Assembly (NCBI GenBank): GCA_026706075.1
Contig: JAPOZM010000069.1
Location: 19,415-83,414 of the forward strand
Reading direction: 5' to 3'
From: Gemmatimonadaceae bacterium
GTDB lineage: Bacteria; Latescibacterota; UBA2968; UBA8231
Length of the DNA stretch: 64,000 nt
Below are positions 38,767 through 49,369 of this stretch, one piece after another; the first letter of the stretch is position 1; each line of letters begins with the position of its first letter. The notes under the pieces were generated by a model. The model was given only the letters and a program-made list of their open reading frames with translations. It did not search any database and had not been told where the DNA came from. The translations under genes were made by a program, and so were the position numbers.

Positions 38767-41343
38767 ATGGAACCCGGTTACCCCTTCCTTCGCGAGTACC
38801 GCGGCGAGCAGCTCCTCAAGGTGGCCATGCCCCTCGGCGGCATCGGCACGGGCACCGTCTCCCTCGGCGGGCGCGGCGACCTGCGCGACTGGGAGCTGAT
38901 GAACCGGCCGTCGAAGGGATTCGTCCCCAAGCAGGGCGACTCCTGGATCGCCCCGGGGCCGTCGATCCTGCTCCACACCCGCGAGACGTCCTCCGGCCGC
39001 CGGCAGACGCGGCTGCTGGAGGGCCCGCTGGACCCCGTTCAGTACGACGGCCAGGCCGGCTGCGCGGTGAACAACCACAACCTGCCGCGCATGGAGTCGG
39101 CCGTCTTCCGCGCCGCCTACCCCCTGGCCGAGATCGACTTCTCCTGCCGCGACCTGCCGCTGCGGGTCCGCCTGCAGGCATTCAACCCCCTGGTCCCGTG
39201 CGAGGTCGACGACTCCAGCATCCCCGCGGCGGTGCTGCGCTACCGCCTCCGCAACCCGGCGGCGGAACCGGTGGAGGCCTCCATCGCCTTCTCGCTGCCG
39301 AACTTCATCGGCGCCGACCGCTCTCCCCACGAGCCGACCTGCTACGCCACCGCCCACGCCTACGGACCGCGGCGCAACGTCAACGAATTCCGCGGCGGCG
39401 ACGGGCTGCGGGGCCTCTTCCTGCGCTCCGACGGCGTGCCCGCCAACCACCCGGCCTGGGGCACGATGGCGCTGACCACCACGGCCGCGGCCTGCTCGCA
39501 CCGCACCGCCTGGGCGGACCTGTCCTGGGGGAACACCCTCCTCGACTTCTGGGACGACCTGACCGCGGACGGCGCCGTCGACGAGCGCACCTCGGACAAG
39601 GACGACCCCATGGCCACCCTGTGCCCTCGGGTCACGGTCGCCGGCGGCGGCGAGGCCGAGATCCTCTTCCTGCTGACCTGGCACTTCCCGAACCGCCTGG
39701 CCTGGGAGGCGGCGGACCACATCGACGCGGCGGCCGGCGGCGGTTGCCGCGAGGATGACTGCGCCCCGGAGCCATACCCCGAGTTCGTCGGCAACCACTA
39801 CTGCACGCTCTACGACGACGCCTGGGACGTGGCCGCTCGCGAGATGGGACGGCTCGCCGGCCTGGAGACGCGCACCGCCGGCTTCGTCTCCGACTTCCTG
39901 GCCGCCGACGTGCCCGAGGTGATCCGCGAGGCGGCGCTGTTCAACCTGTCGACCCTGCGCACCCAGACCTGCCTGCGCACCGCCGACGGCGACTTCCTCG
40001 GCTGGGAGGGCTGCCACGACACGCAGGGCTGCTGCCGCGGCTCCTGCACCCACGTGTGGAACTACGAGCAGGGCCTCGGCTTCGTCTTCGGCGAGCTTTC
40101 CCGCAACATGCGCAACGTCGAGTTCGCCCACGCCACCACCGACCGCGGTCAGGTGCAGACCCGCATCGGCCTGCCCCTCGACCCGGCCCCGGAGCGGCCC
40201 TTCCTCGCCGCCGCCGACGGCCAGCTCGGCGTGATCATGCGCTTCTACCGCGACTGGCAGCTGAGCGGCTCCCGGGAGCTGTTCGACGCCCACTGGCCGC
40301 GGGTGCGGTCCGCCATCGAGTTCTGCTGGATCGAGCACGGCTGGGACGCCGACCAGGACGGCGTCATGGAGGGCTGCCAGCACAACACCATGGACGTGGA
40401 GTACTTCGGCCCCAACCCGCAGATGGGGTTCTGGTACCTCGGGGCCCTGCGCAGCGGCGAGGAGATGGCCCGCCACGCCGGAGACGACGCCCTGGCCGAA
40501 CGCTGCCGGTCCCTCTTCGAGTCCGGCAAGGCCTGGATGGAGGCGCACCTGTTCAACGGCGAGTACTTCGAGCACCGCGTCGTCCCGCCCGGCGCCGGCG
40601 CCGCCATCGACCCCGGGATCATCGCCGACCCGAACCGCGGCGACCTCGACGACCCCGCCCTCCAGCTCGGCCCCGCCTGCCTGGTGGACCAGCTCGTCGG
40701 ACAGTACATGGCCCACGTCTGCGGCCTCGGCGACCTGATCGATCCCGGCCTCGCCCGCACCACCCTGCTCAGCATCAAGGCCCACAACTGGCGCGACTCC
40801 TTCCTCGGCCACTTCAACCACTTCCGCAGCTACGCCGTGGGCGACGAGAAGGGGCTGCTCATGGCCAGCTACCCCCGCGGCGACCGGCCGCGGCAGCCCT
40901 TCCCCTACTGCAACGAGCTGATGACGGGGTTCGAGTACAGCACCGCCGTGCACATGCTCTACGCCGGCCTGGAGGAGGAGGGCCTGGAGTGCTTCGCCGC
41001 CGTCCGCGACCGCTACGACGGCCGCCGCCGCAACCCCTTCGACGAGGCCGAGTGCGGCCACCACTACGCCCGCGCCCTGGCCAGCTGGGGCGGGCTGCTG
41101 GCCTGGTCGGGGTTCGGCTACTCCGCCGTCACCGGCGCCCTGCGGCTGGACCGGGAGGGGACCTTCTTCTTCTCCACGGGAGACGCCTGGGGCACCTATA
41201 CGCTGGAGGGCGGCCGCCTGAGGCTGGCCGTGAAGGGAGGGCGCCTGCGGCTGGCGAGCGTGGCCGTCGGCGGCGGCGCCGAGACCCGGCTGCCAGAGCC
41301 GGTGGTGCTCACCGAGGGCCGGGAGGTGGCGGTCCCGGTGTGA
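38767..41343 (+). CDS. GH116 family glycosyl hydrolase (GBA2-type glucosylceramidase-like)
   Basis: AMPLGGIGTGTVSLGGRGDLRDWELMNRPSKG; WEGCHDTQGCCRGSCTHVWNYEQGL; QHNTMDVEYFGPNPQMGFWYLGAL; NELMTGFEYSTAVHMLYAG. Confidence 0.9.
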   Translation: MEPGYPFLREYRGEQLLKVAMPLGGIGTGTVSLGGRGDLRDWELMNRPSKGFVPKQGDSWIAPGPSILLHTRETSSGRRQTRLLEGPLDPVQYDGQAGCAVNNHNLPRMESAVFRAAYPLAEIDFSCRDLPLRVRLQAFNPLVPCEVDDSSIPAAVLRYRLRNPAAEPVEASIAFSLPNFIGADRSPHEPTCYATAHAYGPRRNVNEFRGGDGLRGLFLRSDGVPANHPAWGTMALTTTAAACSHRTAWADLSWGNTLLDFWDDLTADGAVDERTSDKDDPMATLCPRVTVAGGGEAEILFLLTWHFPNRLAWEAADHIDAAAGGGCREDDCAPEPYPEFVGNHYCTLYDDAWDVAAREMGRLAGLETRTAGFVSDFLAADVPEVIREAALFNLSTLRTQTCLRTADGDFLGWEGCHDTQGCCRGSCTHVWNYEQGLGFVFGELSRNMRNVEFAHATTDRGQVQTRIGLPLDPAPERPFLAAADGQLGVIMRFYRDWQLSGSRELFDAHWPRVRSAIEFCWIEHGWDADQDGVMEGCQHNTMDVEYFGPNPQMGFWYLGALRSGEEMARHAGDDALAERCRSLFESGKAWMEAHLFNGEYFEHRVVPPGAGAAIDPGIIADPNRGDLDDPALQLGPACLVDQLVGQYMAHVCGLGDLIDPGLARTTLLSIKAHNWRDSFLGHFNHFRSYAVGDEKGLLMASYPRGDRPRQPFPYCNELMTGFEYSTAVHMLYAGLEEEGLECFAAVRDRYDGRRRNPFDEAECGHHYARALASWGGLLAWSGFGYSAVTGALRLDREGTFFFSTGDAWGTYTLEGGRLRLAVKGGRLRLASVAVGGGAETRLPEPVVLTEGREVAVPV

Positions 41344-41344
41344 G

Positions 41345-43264
41345 CTAAGCCTGGGGAACCGTGGCGACGGAGCTGACCACCCCGGCCCGTCCCATGGCGT
41401 TGACGGCGCGCGCCTCGAGTCGGTTCTCGCCGGCGTGGAGGGGCCAGGCGAAGGAGGCAGGGCGCGCCTCCCAGCCGCCGCCGTCGACGCGCACCTCGAA
41501 GCGCTCGAAGTTCGGACAGACGGCCTCCAGGTCGACGCGCAGCTCCGCCCCGCCGCCGGCCTGCAGGTGGATGCGGGTGCGGTCCACGTCCCAGTAGAGG
41601 TCGGCCTCGCGGTCGGTGTGGCGGCTGAACCACGGCAGGGCCGGGGTCTTCTCGTCCTCCCAGAACAGGTAGCCGTCGTAGTGGTAGGAGCCGGCGCCGT
41701 GCTCGGGCTCGCCCGGGCCCAGGGTGGCGGGCTCGTCGTTGCGACGCTGGATCATGAACCGCATCCACAGGTGGATCCGGCTCTCCACCTTGAAGCGCTC
41801 GCCCGTGGCCTCCGGGGGCGGCGGGCTCACGCGGATGTCGTCGAGGTCCTCGTTCACCCAGGCCGTGTGTGCCTCCAGGGCGCTCAGGGGGACTCCGTGG
41901 CGCTCGAAGTGGTAGGTGAACTTGGTGGCGTCGTTGCTGTCGCCGCCGGGATCCATGGTCACCCACTTGCCGTAGTCGTTCGACCAGACCTCGGTGATGC
42001 AGTGGGAGCGCATGATCTGGGTGCGCGCCGTGAACCCGAGGGCGGCGCAGCACTGGGTGAAGACCGAGGCGTAGTGGGTGCACATGCCGAGGGCCAGCTG
42101 CTGGCCGGCCAGCTCGAGGATGACCAGGGCGTCCCAGGGCGGGCAGTAGTTCAGGCCCCCCATGTTCCAGCCGTCCTCCCACTGCTCGCGGACCCACTGG
42201 CGCAGGCGGGTCAGGGCCTCGAACTCGGTCTTCGCCGGGCCCACCACCTGGTCGAGCTTCCAGCGCTCGCGCAGGAGCTTCGCCCGGGGCTCGTCGGCGG
42301 CCATGTACGAGAACCGCCAGGAGCTGTACGCCAGGGGGCGGTTGTCCGCTTCCGCCAGCCGGACGGCGGCCGACTCCCGCGCCTCGACCCGGGCCGACAG
42401 GCGGGCCCCGGTCAGGGTCGGTGTCACCGCCGGGTCGGCGGTCGACAGCAGGGCCCGCCACTGGAAGAACCGGGCGCCCTCCGGCACCTCTGCCTCCCCC
42501 TCCAGCGGCGCCCAGGGGCTCCAGGCCGCGGGCTCGTACGCCGGCGTCGGACCGGCCCGCCACTCGAGGCGGCGGCTCGTGCCCTCCGGCTCGCCCCCCT
42601 CCAGCTCGACGCGCACCCCGAGGGCGGCGCCGTCCACGGCGATCGCCCCCTCCTCGCGGCCGAGCAGGTCCACCGCCTCGGAGCAGACCTCGCCGGCGGT
42701 CATGTGCTGGTCGAGCCACAGGCGCACCACGTACTCGCCGTCGACGCGGTCGTTCACCCCCAGCTCGTCGGAGCGCCAGGTCCGCCCGCCGTCGTCGCTG
42801 ACCTCGCTGCGGTCGGGCTGCACGCTCTCCTCGACGAGCACCGTCCACTCGGCGTCGCCCACGGCGCGCAGGACGATCTCGTTCTCCCCCTCCCGCAGCC
42901 ACGCCGGGTCGATCTCCACGGCGTGCCAGCGGTCGACCCAGTACTCCCGCTTCTCCTCCCACACGAAGCGGGCGGAATGGCCGTTGACCCGGGCCTCCAG
43001 CTCGCCGCCGGCCCGGTCGCAGGAGAGGTACCCGATCAGCTTCGCGCCGGAGGCCGAGACCGGGCCGAGGACCAGCCGCTTGCGGATCCACCGCCCCCCG
43101 GCGATGCGCTCCAGGTCGCGGTTGTTGCAGCGCGCCGCCTCGTCGGCGGCCATCACGCCGCGGCGCAGCTGCAGGCCGCCGTCGCCGCGCACCACGTTGC
43201 GGCGGGTGCAGCGGTCGAGGGCCTCGGGGCCTTCCCATGCTCTCGTGGTCGTCGTCTCGGACAT
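41345..43264 (-). CDS. Transglutaminase-like domain protein
   Basis: LGMCTHYASVFTQCCAALGFTAR, HCITEVWSNDYGKWVTMDP (Cys-His-Asp triad). Confidence 0.85.
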   Translation of the reverse strand: MSETTTTRAWEGPEALDRCTRRNVVRGDGGLQLRRGVMAADEAARCNNRDLERIAGGRWIRKRLVLGPVSASGAKLIGYLSCDRAGGELEARVNGHSARFVWEEKREYWVDRWHAVEIDPAWLREGENEIVLRAVGDAEWTVLVEESVQPDRSEVSDDGGRTWRSDELGVNDRVDGEYVVRLWLDQHMTAGEVCSEAVDLLGREEGAIAVDGAALGVRVELEGGEPEGTSRRLEWRAGPTPAYEPAAWSPWAPLEGEAEVPEGARFFQWRALLSTADPAVTPTLTGARLSARVEARESAAVRLAEADNRPLAYSSWRFSYMAADEPRAKLLRERWKLDQVVGPAKTEFEALTRLRQWVREQWEDGWNMGGLNYCPPWDALVILELAGQQLALGMCTHYASVFTQCCAALGFTARTQIMRSHCITEVWSNDYGKWVTMDPGGDSNDATKFTYHFERHGVPLSALEAHTAWVNEDLDDIRVSPPPPEATGERFKVESRIHLWMRFMIQRRNDEPATLGPGEPEHGAGSYHYDGYLFWEDEKTPALPWFSRHTDREADLYWDVDRTRIHLQAGGGAELRVDLEAVCPNFERFEVRVDGGGWEARPASFAWPLHAGENRLEARAVNAMGRAGVVSSVATVPQA

Positions 43265-43278
43265 CGTCGCCTCCTGTC

Positions 43279-44631
43279 TCAGCGCACGAGCCGGCGGAAG
43301 GACTCCTCCACCAGCTCGCACTCGATCAGCTCGTCCAGCCGCTCCCGCCGCAACCCGTCGGCGATGACGGCGAAGCTCCCCCGGACCGCCTCCTCGGTGC
43401 GGTCGAGGGCCTCCTCGTCGTCGTGAGCGGTGTTGAAGAAGAACCCCTGGGACAGAATCACGCCGCGGCGGGCGTTCTCCTGCACGAAGAGGGTGGCCAC
43501 CTTCGGCATAAGCTCGGCGGGCACGTCGAAGCGGATCCCCGGGTGGGCGGAGACGCCCACGCACCTGGCCGGCGCCCCGGTCTCGGCGGCGGCGGCCTCG
43601 ACGCGCCGGCGGAAGTCGCTGCCGAGGCGCTCGAAGATGGCGGGCGCGTCGAGCCGCTCCAGCTCGCGCACCGTGGCCAGGGCGGCGGCGGTGCCCACGT
43701 TGTCGTCCCAGTAGGCGCTGGAGATGAACATCCGCGCCATCGGCTCCATCACCTCCCGGCGGCCGACGACGGCGGCCATGGGGTAGCCGTTGGAGATCGC
43801 CTTGGCAAAGACGGTCATGTCCGGGGTCACGCCCACGACCTCCTGCACGCCGCCGAGAGAGACGCGCCAGCCGCAGGAAACCTCGTCGAAGATGAGCACC
43901 GCGCCGTACTGGTCGGCCAGCCGGCGGACCCCCTCCAGGTAACCCTCCGGCGGCAGCTCGGTGCGCATCGGCTCCATGATGATGCAGGCCACCTCGTCGC
44001 CGTGGGCCTTCAGCAGGTCCTCGAGCTGGTCGAGGTCGCCATGGGCGAAGGGCACGGACGAGCCCTCGAGGGCGCGGGGCACGCCGATCGGCTCGATGCC
44101 GTTGAAGAGGTGCCCGGCGAGGCGCTCGGAGCCGAGGTTGGCCGCCAGGTACCAGTCGTGCCACCCGTGATAGCCGCTGAAGAGGACCTTGTCGCGGCCG
44201 GTGACGCCGCGGGCGATGCGCACCGCCACGGTGCAGGCCTCGCCCCCGCCCTTGGCGTAGCGCACCATCTCCGCCGACGGCACCAGGCGCACCAGCAGCT
44301 CGGCCAGCTCCACGGCCGACTCGTGGACGATGGAGTAGATGGAGCCGCGCTCGATCTGCTCCTTCACGGCGGCGTCCACCACGTCGTTGGCGTAGCCGAG
44401 CACGATCGGCCCCACGGCGCTGAACCAGTCGACGAACTCGTTGCCGTCCACGTCCCAGATGCGGCAGCCCTTGGCGCGGTCGGCGTAGATCGGGCTGACG
44501 CCGAGGGCGGCCCGGGTCGGCCGGCGGCTGATCAGCTGGGTGGCGCCGGGGATGACCCGCCGGGCCCGTTCGTAGATCTCCAGGGACCGCCCGACCTGGG
44601 GTGGCGCTTCGACTGCAGAAGGGGTCGTCAT
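43279..44631 (-). CDS. Class III aminotransferase (glutamate-1-semialdehyde aminomutase-like)
   Basis: RVIPGATQLISRRP, FSAVGPIVLGYAND, LIFDEVSCGWRVSLGG, TVFAKAISNGYPMAAVVGRREVM. Confidence 0.92.
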   Translation of the reverse strand: MTTPSAVEAPPQVGRSLEIYERARRVIPGATQLISRRPTRAALGVSPIYADRAKGCRIWDVDGNEFVDWFSAVGPIVLGYANDVVDAAVKEQIERGSIYSIVHESAVELAELLVRLVPSAEMVRYAKGGGEACTVAVRIARGVTGRDKVLFSGYHGWHDWYLAANLGSERLAGHLFNGIEPIGVPRALEGSSVPFAHGDLDQLEDLLKAHGDEVACIIMEPMRTELPPEGYLEGVRRLADQYGAVLIFDEVSCGWRVSLGGVQEVVGVTPDMTVFAKAISNGYPMAAVVGRREVMEPMARMFISSAYWDDNVGTAAALATVRELERLDAPAIFERLGSDFRRRVEAAAAETGAPARCVGVSAHPGIRFDVPAELMPKVATLFVQENARRGVILSQGFFFNTAHDDEEALDRTEEAVRGSFAVIADGLRRERLDELIECELVEESFRRLVR

Positions 44632-45695
44632 ATCGAGTATCGCTCCAGCTTCTCCTCGTCCACCTCGACGCCGAGGCCGGGCCCGTCGGGCACGGCGATC
44701 CGGCCCTGCCGGAAGACCAGCGGTTCCGCGAGCACGTCGTCCACCAGGCCGTGGTAGCAGGTGTCGCTGGGTCCGGAGAAGTTCGGTGTCGACGCGGCCA
44801 GGTGGGTGATGGCCACGGTCTTGAGCCCCAGGTCGTGGGAGCAGTGCATCAGGCAGGGCACGCCGAAACCCTCGGCCACGCGCGCCACCTTCTGCACCGG
44901 CTGCACGCCGCCGGCGGCGGGCGTGTCCGGCATCAGGTAGTCCCCGGCGCCGGAGGCGAGGAGGGGCACGGCGCTCTCGGGGCCGGTCACCCCCTGGTTG
45001 ACGAGGATCTCCATGCCCGCCTCCTCGCGGCAGCGCACCAGGACCTCGGCGTGCTCGCCGTCGCAGGGGTCCTCGAAGCGGTTCACGCCCACCGCCTTCA
45101 TCTGCTGCATCACCTCGAAGGCGCGTTCGGGGCCGTAGCCGCCGTTGGCGTCGGGCCGCAGCTCGGCCTCGCCGTCGATCTCACGGACCACCGCCTCGGC
45201 GATGGCCAGGTCCTGGCCGGGGTCGTTGCCGGCCTTGGTCTTTAGGGAGGTGAAGCCCCAGCGGTCGACGTACTCGCGGGCCGTGGCGGCCGACTCCGAG
45301 GGCTCCTTGAGGCCCATGCAGGCCGTGAACTCCGCCTCCTCGCGGAGGCGCCCCCCGAGGAGGCTGCACACGGGCAGGCCGGCACGCTTGCCCAGCAGGT
45401 CCCACAGGGCCATCTCCACCCCCGAGGCGGGACCCGGTCCGGCGCCGGACTCCTTCAGGGCCGCCAGGGCGCCCTCCACGTCGTCGGCGCGGCGCCCGGT
45501 CAGCAGGTCGGCGGCGGCCGGCTCCAGGCGGGCGGTGCCCTCCCCCCAGCCGGTGAGCCCGTCGTCGGTGTCGACGCGCACGACGAGGGCCGCGCCGCCG
45601 AGGGTGCCGCCCCCTCCCCCGCGGCCGACGTAGGGGCCGACGGGCGGCGCATAGGGGATGTGGACGGTCCAGCTCTTCAGGGCCCGGATCTTCAC
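44628..45695 (-). CDS. Mandelate racemase/muconate lactonizing enzyme family protein
   Basis: WGEGTARLEP, EMALWDLLGKRAGLPVCSLLGG, SLKTKAGND, RFEDPCDGEH. Confidence 0.92.
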   Translation of the reverse strand: MKIRALKSWTVHIPYAPPVGPYVGRGGGGGTLGGAALVVRVDTDDGLTGWGEGTARLEPAAADLLTGRRADDVEGALAALKESGAGPGPASGVEMALWDLLGKRAGLPVCSLLGGRLREEAEFTACMGLKEPSESAATAREYVDRWGFTSLKTKAGNDPGQDLAIAEAVVREIDGEAELRPDANGGYGPERAFEVMQQMKAVGVNRFEDPCDGEHAEVLVRCREEAGMEILVNQGVTGPESAVPLLASGAGDYLMPDTPAAGGVQPVQKVARVAEGFGVPCLMHCSHDLGLKTVAITHLAASTPNFSGPSDTCYHGLVDDVLAEPLVFRQGRIAVPDGPGLGVEVDEEKLERYSI

Positions 45696-45767
45696 GCTCT
45701 CCTCCTCGGCATGCGGGGAATCTGGCCAGCTCCGCCAGTCAGCGCCACCGGCCCGGTCTCACCTCAA

Positions 45768-46853
45768 TCAATCGATGGGGTCGTACTTCGGCTGCCTCGG
45801 GGCGCGGTCGCGCTCGAGACGATAGGGGCGGCCGGCCTCCAGGGGCAGCTCCACGCGGGCTCCGCCGCGCACGTGGGACTCGATGAAGGCGAAGATCAGC
45901 TCCGTGTTGGTACGGGCCAGGCGCGCGCCTCCCCGGGGCGGCTCGCCGGTGTCGAGACTGTGCACGAGGTCCTCGATCAGGCAGACGGTCGAGCTCTTGC
46001 GCTCATACTCCGGGAAGGGGCTCCGGCCCAGCAGCGACCGGCCGCGGTGGTCCTGCCCCATGGGCTCCCTCAGCTCCCACTCCTCGCCGTTCTGCATCGC
46101 CGTGGCCACGCCGCCGCTGCAAATTGCCTCGATCTCGGACCCGCGGCCGCTGTTCAGGGCGTAGGCCGTCACGCCGTCCTCGAACTGCAGGATGCCGTGG
46201 CCGACGGGGTCCTCGCTCAGCCGGTCCCCGTCGAGAGCGGCCTCGCCGTCGGGCAGGTGGGCCTGCACCCACGCCACCGGCCGGTCGGAGTTCAGGCGCA
46301 GGAGCAGGTCGAAGCCGTGGCTGGCGCTGTTGAAGAGGGTGCCCGTCGAGTGCAGCACCAGCGAGCGCAGCCGCCCGAGGCGGCCTTCGTCGATGACCTC
46401 CTTCATGCGGTCGTACCCCGGATCCCAGCGCCGGTTCGTGCCCATGTTGAGGACCGCGCCGTGGGCCTCGCAGGCCTCGACCATGGCGTCCGCGTCGGCG
46501 AGGGAGGCGCTGAAGGCCTTCTCGGCGTAGATGGCGCGGACCCCGTGGGCGGCGGCGAAGACGACGACCTCGCGGCGCTGCTCGGGCTGGGTGGCGACGC
46601 TGAGGATCTCGGGCTTCTCGGCCTCGATCATCCGCCGGTAGTCGGTGTACTGCCGGTCGGCGGGCACCCCGTAGCGCCGCCCCACCTGCTCCATCACCTC
46701 CGGGCGCAGGTCCGAGCAGGCGACCATGTCGGTGCGCTCGCAGGCCTCGTACCCGGCGGCGTGGGAGTACGGCCGGCGGGCCGGCGGCACCTCGTTGTCG
46801 ATGAAGGCCCCCATGCGGCTGCAGCCGACGAGGGCGGCGCGGTAGCGTTGCAT
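45768..46853 (-). CDS. Gfo/Idh/MocA family oxidoreductase
   Basis: RAALVGCSRMGAFIDNEV, AIYAEKAFSASLADADAMV. Confidence 0.9.
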   Translation of the reverse strand: MQRYRAALVGCSRMGAFIDNEVPPARRPYSHAAGYEACERTDMVACSDLRPEVMEQVGRRYGVPADRQYTDYRRMIEAEKPEILSVATQPEQRREVVVFAAAHGVRAIYAEKAFSASLADADAMVEACEAHGAVLNMGTNRRWDPGYDRMKEVIDEGRLGRLRSLVLHSTGTLFNSASHGFDLLLRLNSDRPVAWVQAHLPDGEAALDGDRLSEDPVGHGILQFEDGVTAYALNSGRGSEIEAICSGGVATAMQNGEEWELREPMGQDHRGRSLLGRSPFPEYERKSSTVCLIEDLVHSLDTGEPPRGGARLARTNTELIFAFIESHVRGGARVELPLEAGRPYRLERDRAPRQPKYDPID

Positions 46854-46856
46854 TGC

Positions 46857-48367
46857 TCAGCTCCCGGGAGAGGTCGCTCCGGAATCGAAGAGGGACTCGT
46901 CGAACCGCCCCTCCTCGTCGAGGGGGAAGACGCGGCGCCCCAGGTTCCGGAAGGTCACCGCCTGGGGGGAGTGAACCGAGGACTCCCCCACGAGGTGAAC
47001 GGCCCCCGCCCACGACTCGAAGCCGGCCCGGAAGTGGGCGGCCGACTTGACGCCCACCCAGCGCATGCTCCGCGGGTCGAGGCCGAGGGTGCGGGCGAAG
47101 GCCATGTCGAAGGGCTGCTCGCGCTCGGTCACCAGCAGCACGTGCACGCCGTCCTGCTCGACGTGGGCCGAGGGCCCCATGCTCGCCTCGAGGCCGGCGA
47201 AGATCGGCCCGTCGTAGCGGAAGGCGCCGTCGCTGACGGCGATCACGCGGGCCCTCATGGGCACCGGCTCGCCCTGCAGGGGATGGGACTTGCCGCCCAC
47301 CCGCAGGTCGAGGGCGGCGCCGGCCCCGGCGCCATGGCAGGCGGCCACCGACTCCGGGTCGACGATGTAGAGGACGCAGGCGTCGCGCAGGCCGGCCTCG
47401 ACGAAGGCCCGTAGCATGCCGGTGCTGTCCCCGGGGGACCCGCCGCCGGTGTTGTCGTCGCGGTCGGCCAGGACGGCCGGGAAGAGTCCGTCGGCCTCGA
47501 CCTGCCGCAGCACCTCTTCCGTCGACCGGCGGGGCTCGTGCCAGTCGCGGCGGCGCTCCCAGATCCAGCCGCCCAGCTCGTCGGCGCAGGCCTGGGCCAG
47601 CGCCTCGTCGCCGTCGGCCACCACGGTCACCGAGGCGCCCATGCAGGGCACGTCGGCCAGGGGGAAGCAGGTGCAGACCGAGGCGCAGACCACCCCCGGC
47701 CGGGACTCGATCTCGTGGAGCCGCTCGATCGTCTCCCGCATCGGCGGGTGGTCGGTGACCTGGTGCATGCCCCACATCATCGGCACCGGGTGGAAGGCCA
47801 TGGTTGGCCGCAGGCCCTCCCGGACGATGCGCACCAGCACGTCGGCGCACTCGCGGCCCCGCTCGGCCATGTCCACCTCCGGGTAGCTCTCGCGGCCGAT
47901 GAGCACGTCGGCGGCGGCGACCATCTCGGCCGACATGTTGGTGTGGATGTCGTGGGCGGCGCAGACCGGCACCGAGGGGCCCACCACCTCGCGGACCCGG
48001 CTGAGGATGTGGCCGTCGGCGTCGTCGAGGCCCTCGGCCGCCATCGACCCGTGCAGCTCGAGGAGGACGCCGTCGATCTCGCCTGCGGCGCGGAGGCCGT
48101 CGAGGAGCTCGTCCAGGATCTCGTCGAAGAGGGCCCGGGGCGTGGGCGCGCTCGGATGGGCTCGGCGTGGATCGTGGGGACCAGCTCGAAGCCGTGGGCC
48201 TCGGCGCCGTCGATGAAGCCGCCCATGGGGCTGTTGGTGCCGCGGAAGGTGCGGATCAGCTCGTCGCCGCGCAGGTAGCCGAAGCGGGACTCGTAGCTGT
48301 GGCGGCCGGTGGGCACCGGCGTGAAGGTGCTCGACTCGTGGCTGATGGTGCCGGTGGCGACGCGCAT
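46857..48367 (-). pseudogene. M81 family metallopeptidase (MlrC-like), apparent frameshift near 48153..48162
   Basis: N-term MRVATGTISHESSTFTPVPTGRHSYESRFGYLRGDELIRTFRGTNSPMGGFIDGAEAHGFELVPTIHAEP in one frame; PSAPTPRALFDEILDELLDG...AAHDIHTNMSAEMVAAADVLIGRESYPEVDM in another. Confidence 0.85.
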
Positions 48368-48482
48368 GGGGGCTCTTCCGGCCTTCGGGGAGCGGGTGCG
48401 GAGGCCGAAGTATAGGAGGTTGGCGGGGGGCTGGGCGAGGGTTGCACCGGCGCCGCGGTGTTCGCTCCGCGGCACCAGTCCG

Positions 48483-49322
48483 TCAGCGTGAGAAGGGGTG
48501 CTTGATCCGCCCCCATCCCGCGGGGGACGCCTGCGTGTCCGTTGGCTCCAGGCCGACCAGCACCGCCTGCGCGAAACCGCTGGTGTCTTCCTGCAGACCC
48601 CTGGCCCCGCCGACGGAACCGGGATAGTAGATGACACTGTAGCAGCTCGAACGCCCAACGCCATTGTTGTCAGCGGCGAGCACGCCCAGGGTGATGGTGT
48701 CACCGATCCTCAGGTTGGAGCGTACGCTCTCCCCGGGGCCCGCATCGCTCACCACATCGAAGACCGTGAATGACAACTCGACGCGCGTCACCTTCTCGTC
48801 CGGGTCCAGAGCAGCCACTCCGTGGATGAACTCCGCCGTGTTCCGCCACTCGCCCACGGCTCCGGTGTAGCGGATTGAGAGACCGTCCTCGGCGAAGGGA
48901 AGCACCACGACTCGCTGCGCCGTGGCCGCGTCCGAGGCGACGTCCTGTGACGCCACCTCGACCATGAACTCGAACTGCCCGTCGCGCCATATGTCGAAGG
49001 GCCGATCGGAGATCTCATGATCGATTCGCTCGAAGGCGACGAGCACGCGATCCGGCGGCAGCACGGCAATCCAGATCTCGATCCAGAAAGTCGACGGGCA
49101 GTACCCATGGGCGGATTCGGTGGGGTCCCCCCACATGTCGATCATCGCCAGCGTCGGCGGACCGACGGCCTTCCGCCAGTCCGCCAGGTCACCGTCCAGC
49201 TGGATGGCATCGGCTTCCGTCAGCACCGGTATCTCGAGCGGCAGCAGGACCGGAGGGTCCCCGGCCGAGCAGATCCCCGGCAGGGCGGCGAACAGCAGGA
49301 CAAGGGATATCGCTCTCAGCAT
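48483..49322 (-). CDS. Array paralog A: secreted CBM9/DOMON-like protein
   Basis: MLRAISLVLLFAALPGICSAGDPPVLLPLEIPVLTEADAIQLDGDLADWRK; IWRDGQFEFMVEVA; divergent C-terminus GWGRIKHPFSR. Confidence 0.85.
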   Translation of the reverse strand: MLRAISLVLLFAALPGICSAGDPPVLLPLEIPVLTEADAIQLDGDLADWRKAVGPPTLAMIDMWGDPTESAHGYCPSTFWIEIWIAVLPPDRVLVAFERIDHEISDRPFDIWRDGQFEFMVEVASQDVASDAATAQRVVVLPFAEDGLSIRYTGAVGEWRNTAEFIHGVAALDPDEKVTRVELSFTVFDVVSDAGPGESVRSNLRIGDTITLGVLAADNNGVGRSSCYSVIYYPGSVGGARGLQEDTSGFAQAVLVGLEPTDTQASPAGWGRIKHPFSR

Positions 49323-49369
49323 GGCATCCCTCGCTGTGGCTTTGCTGCGTGGCCAACGACTCCCGACCG

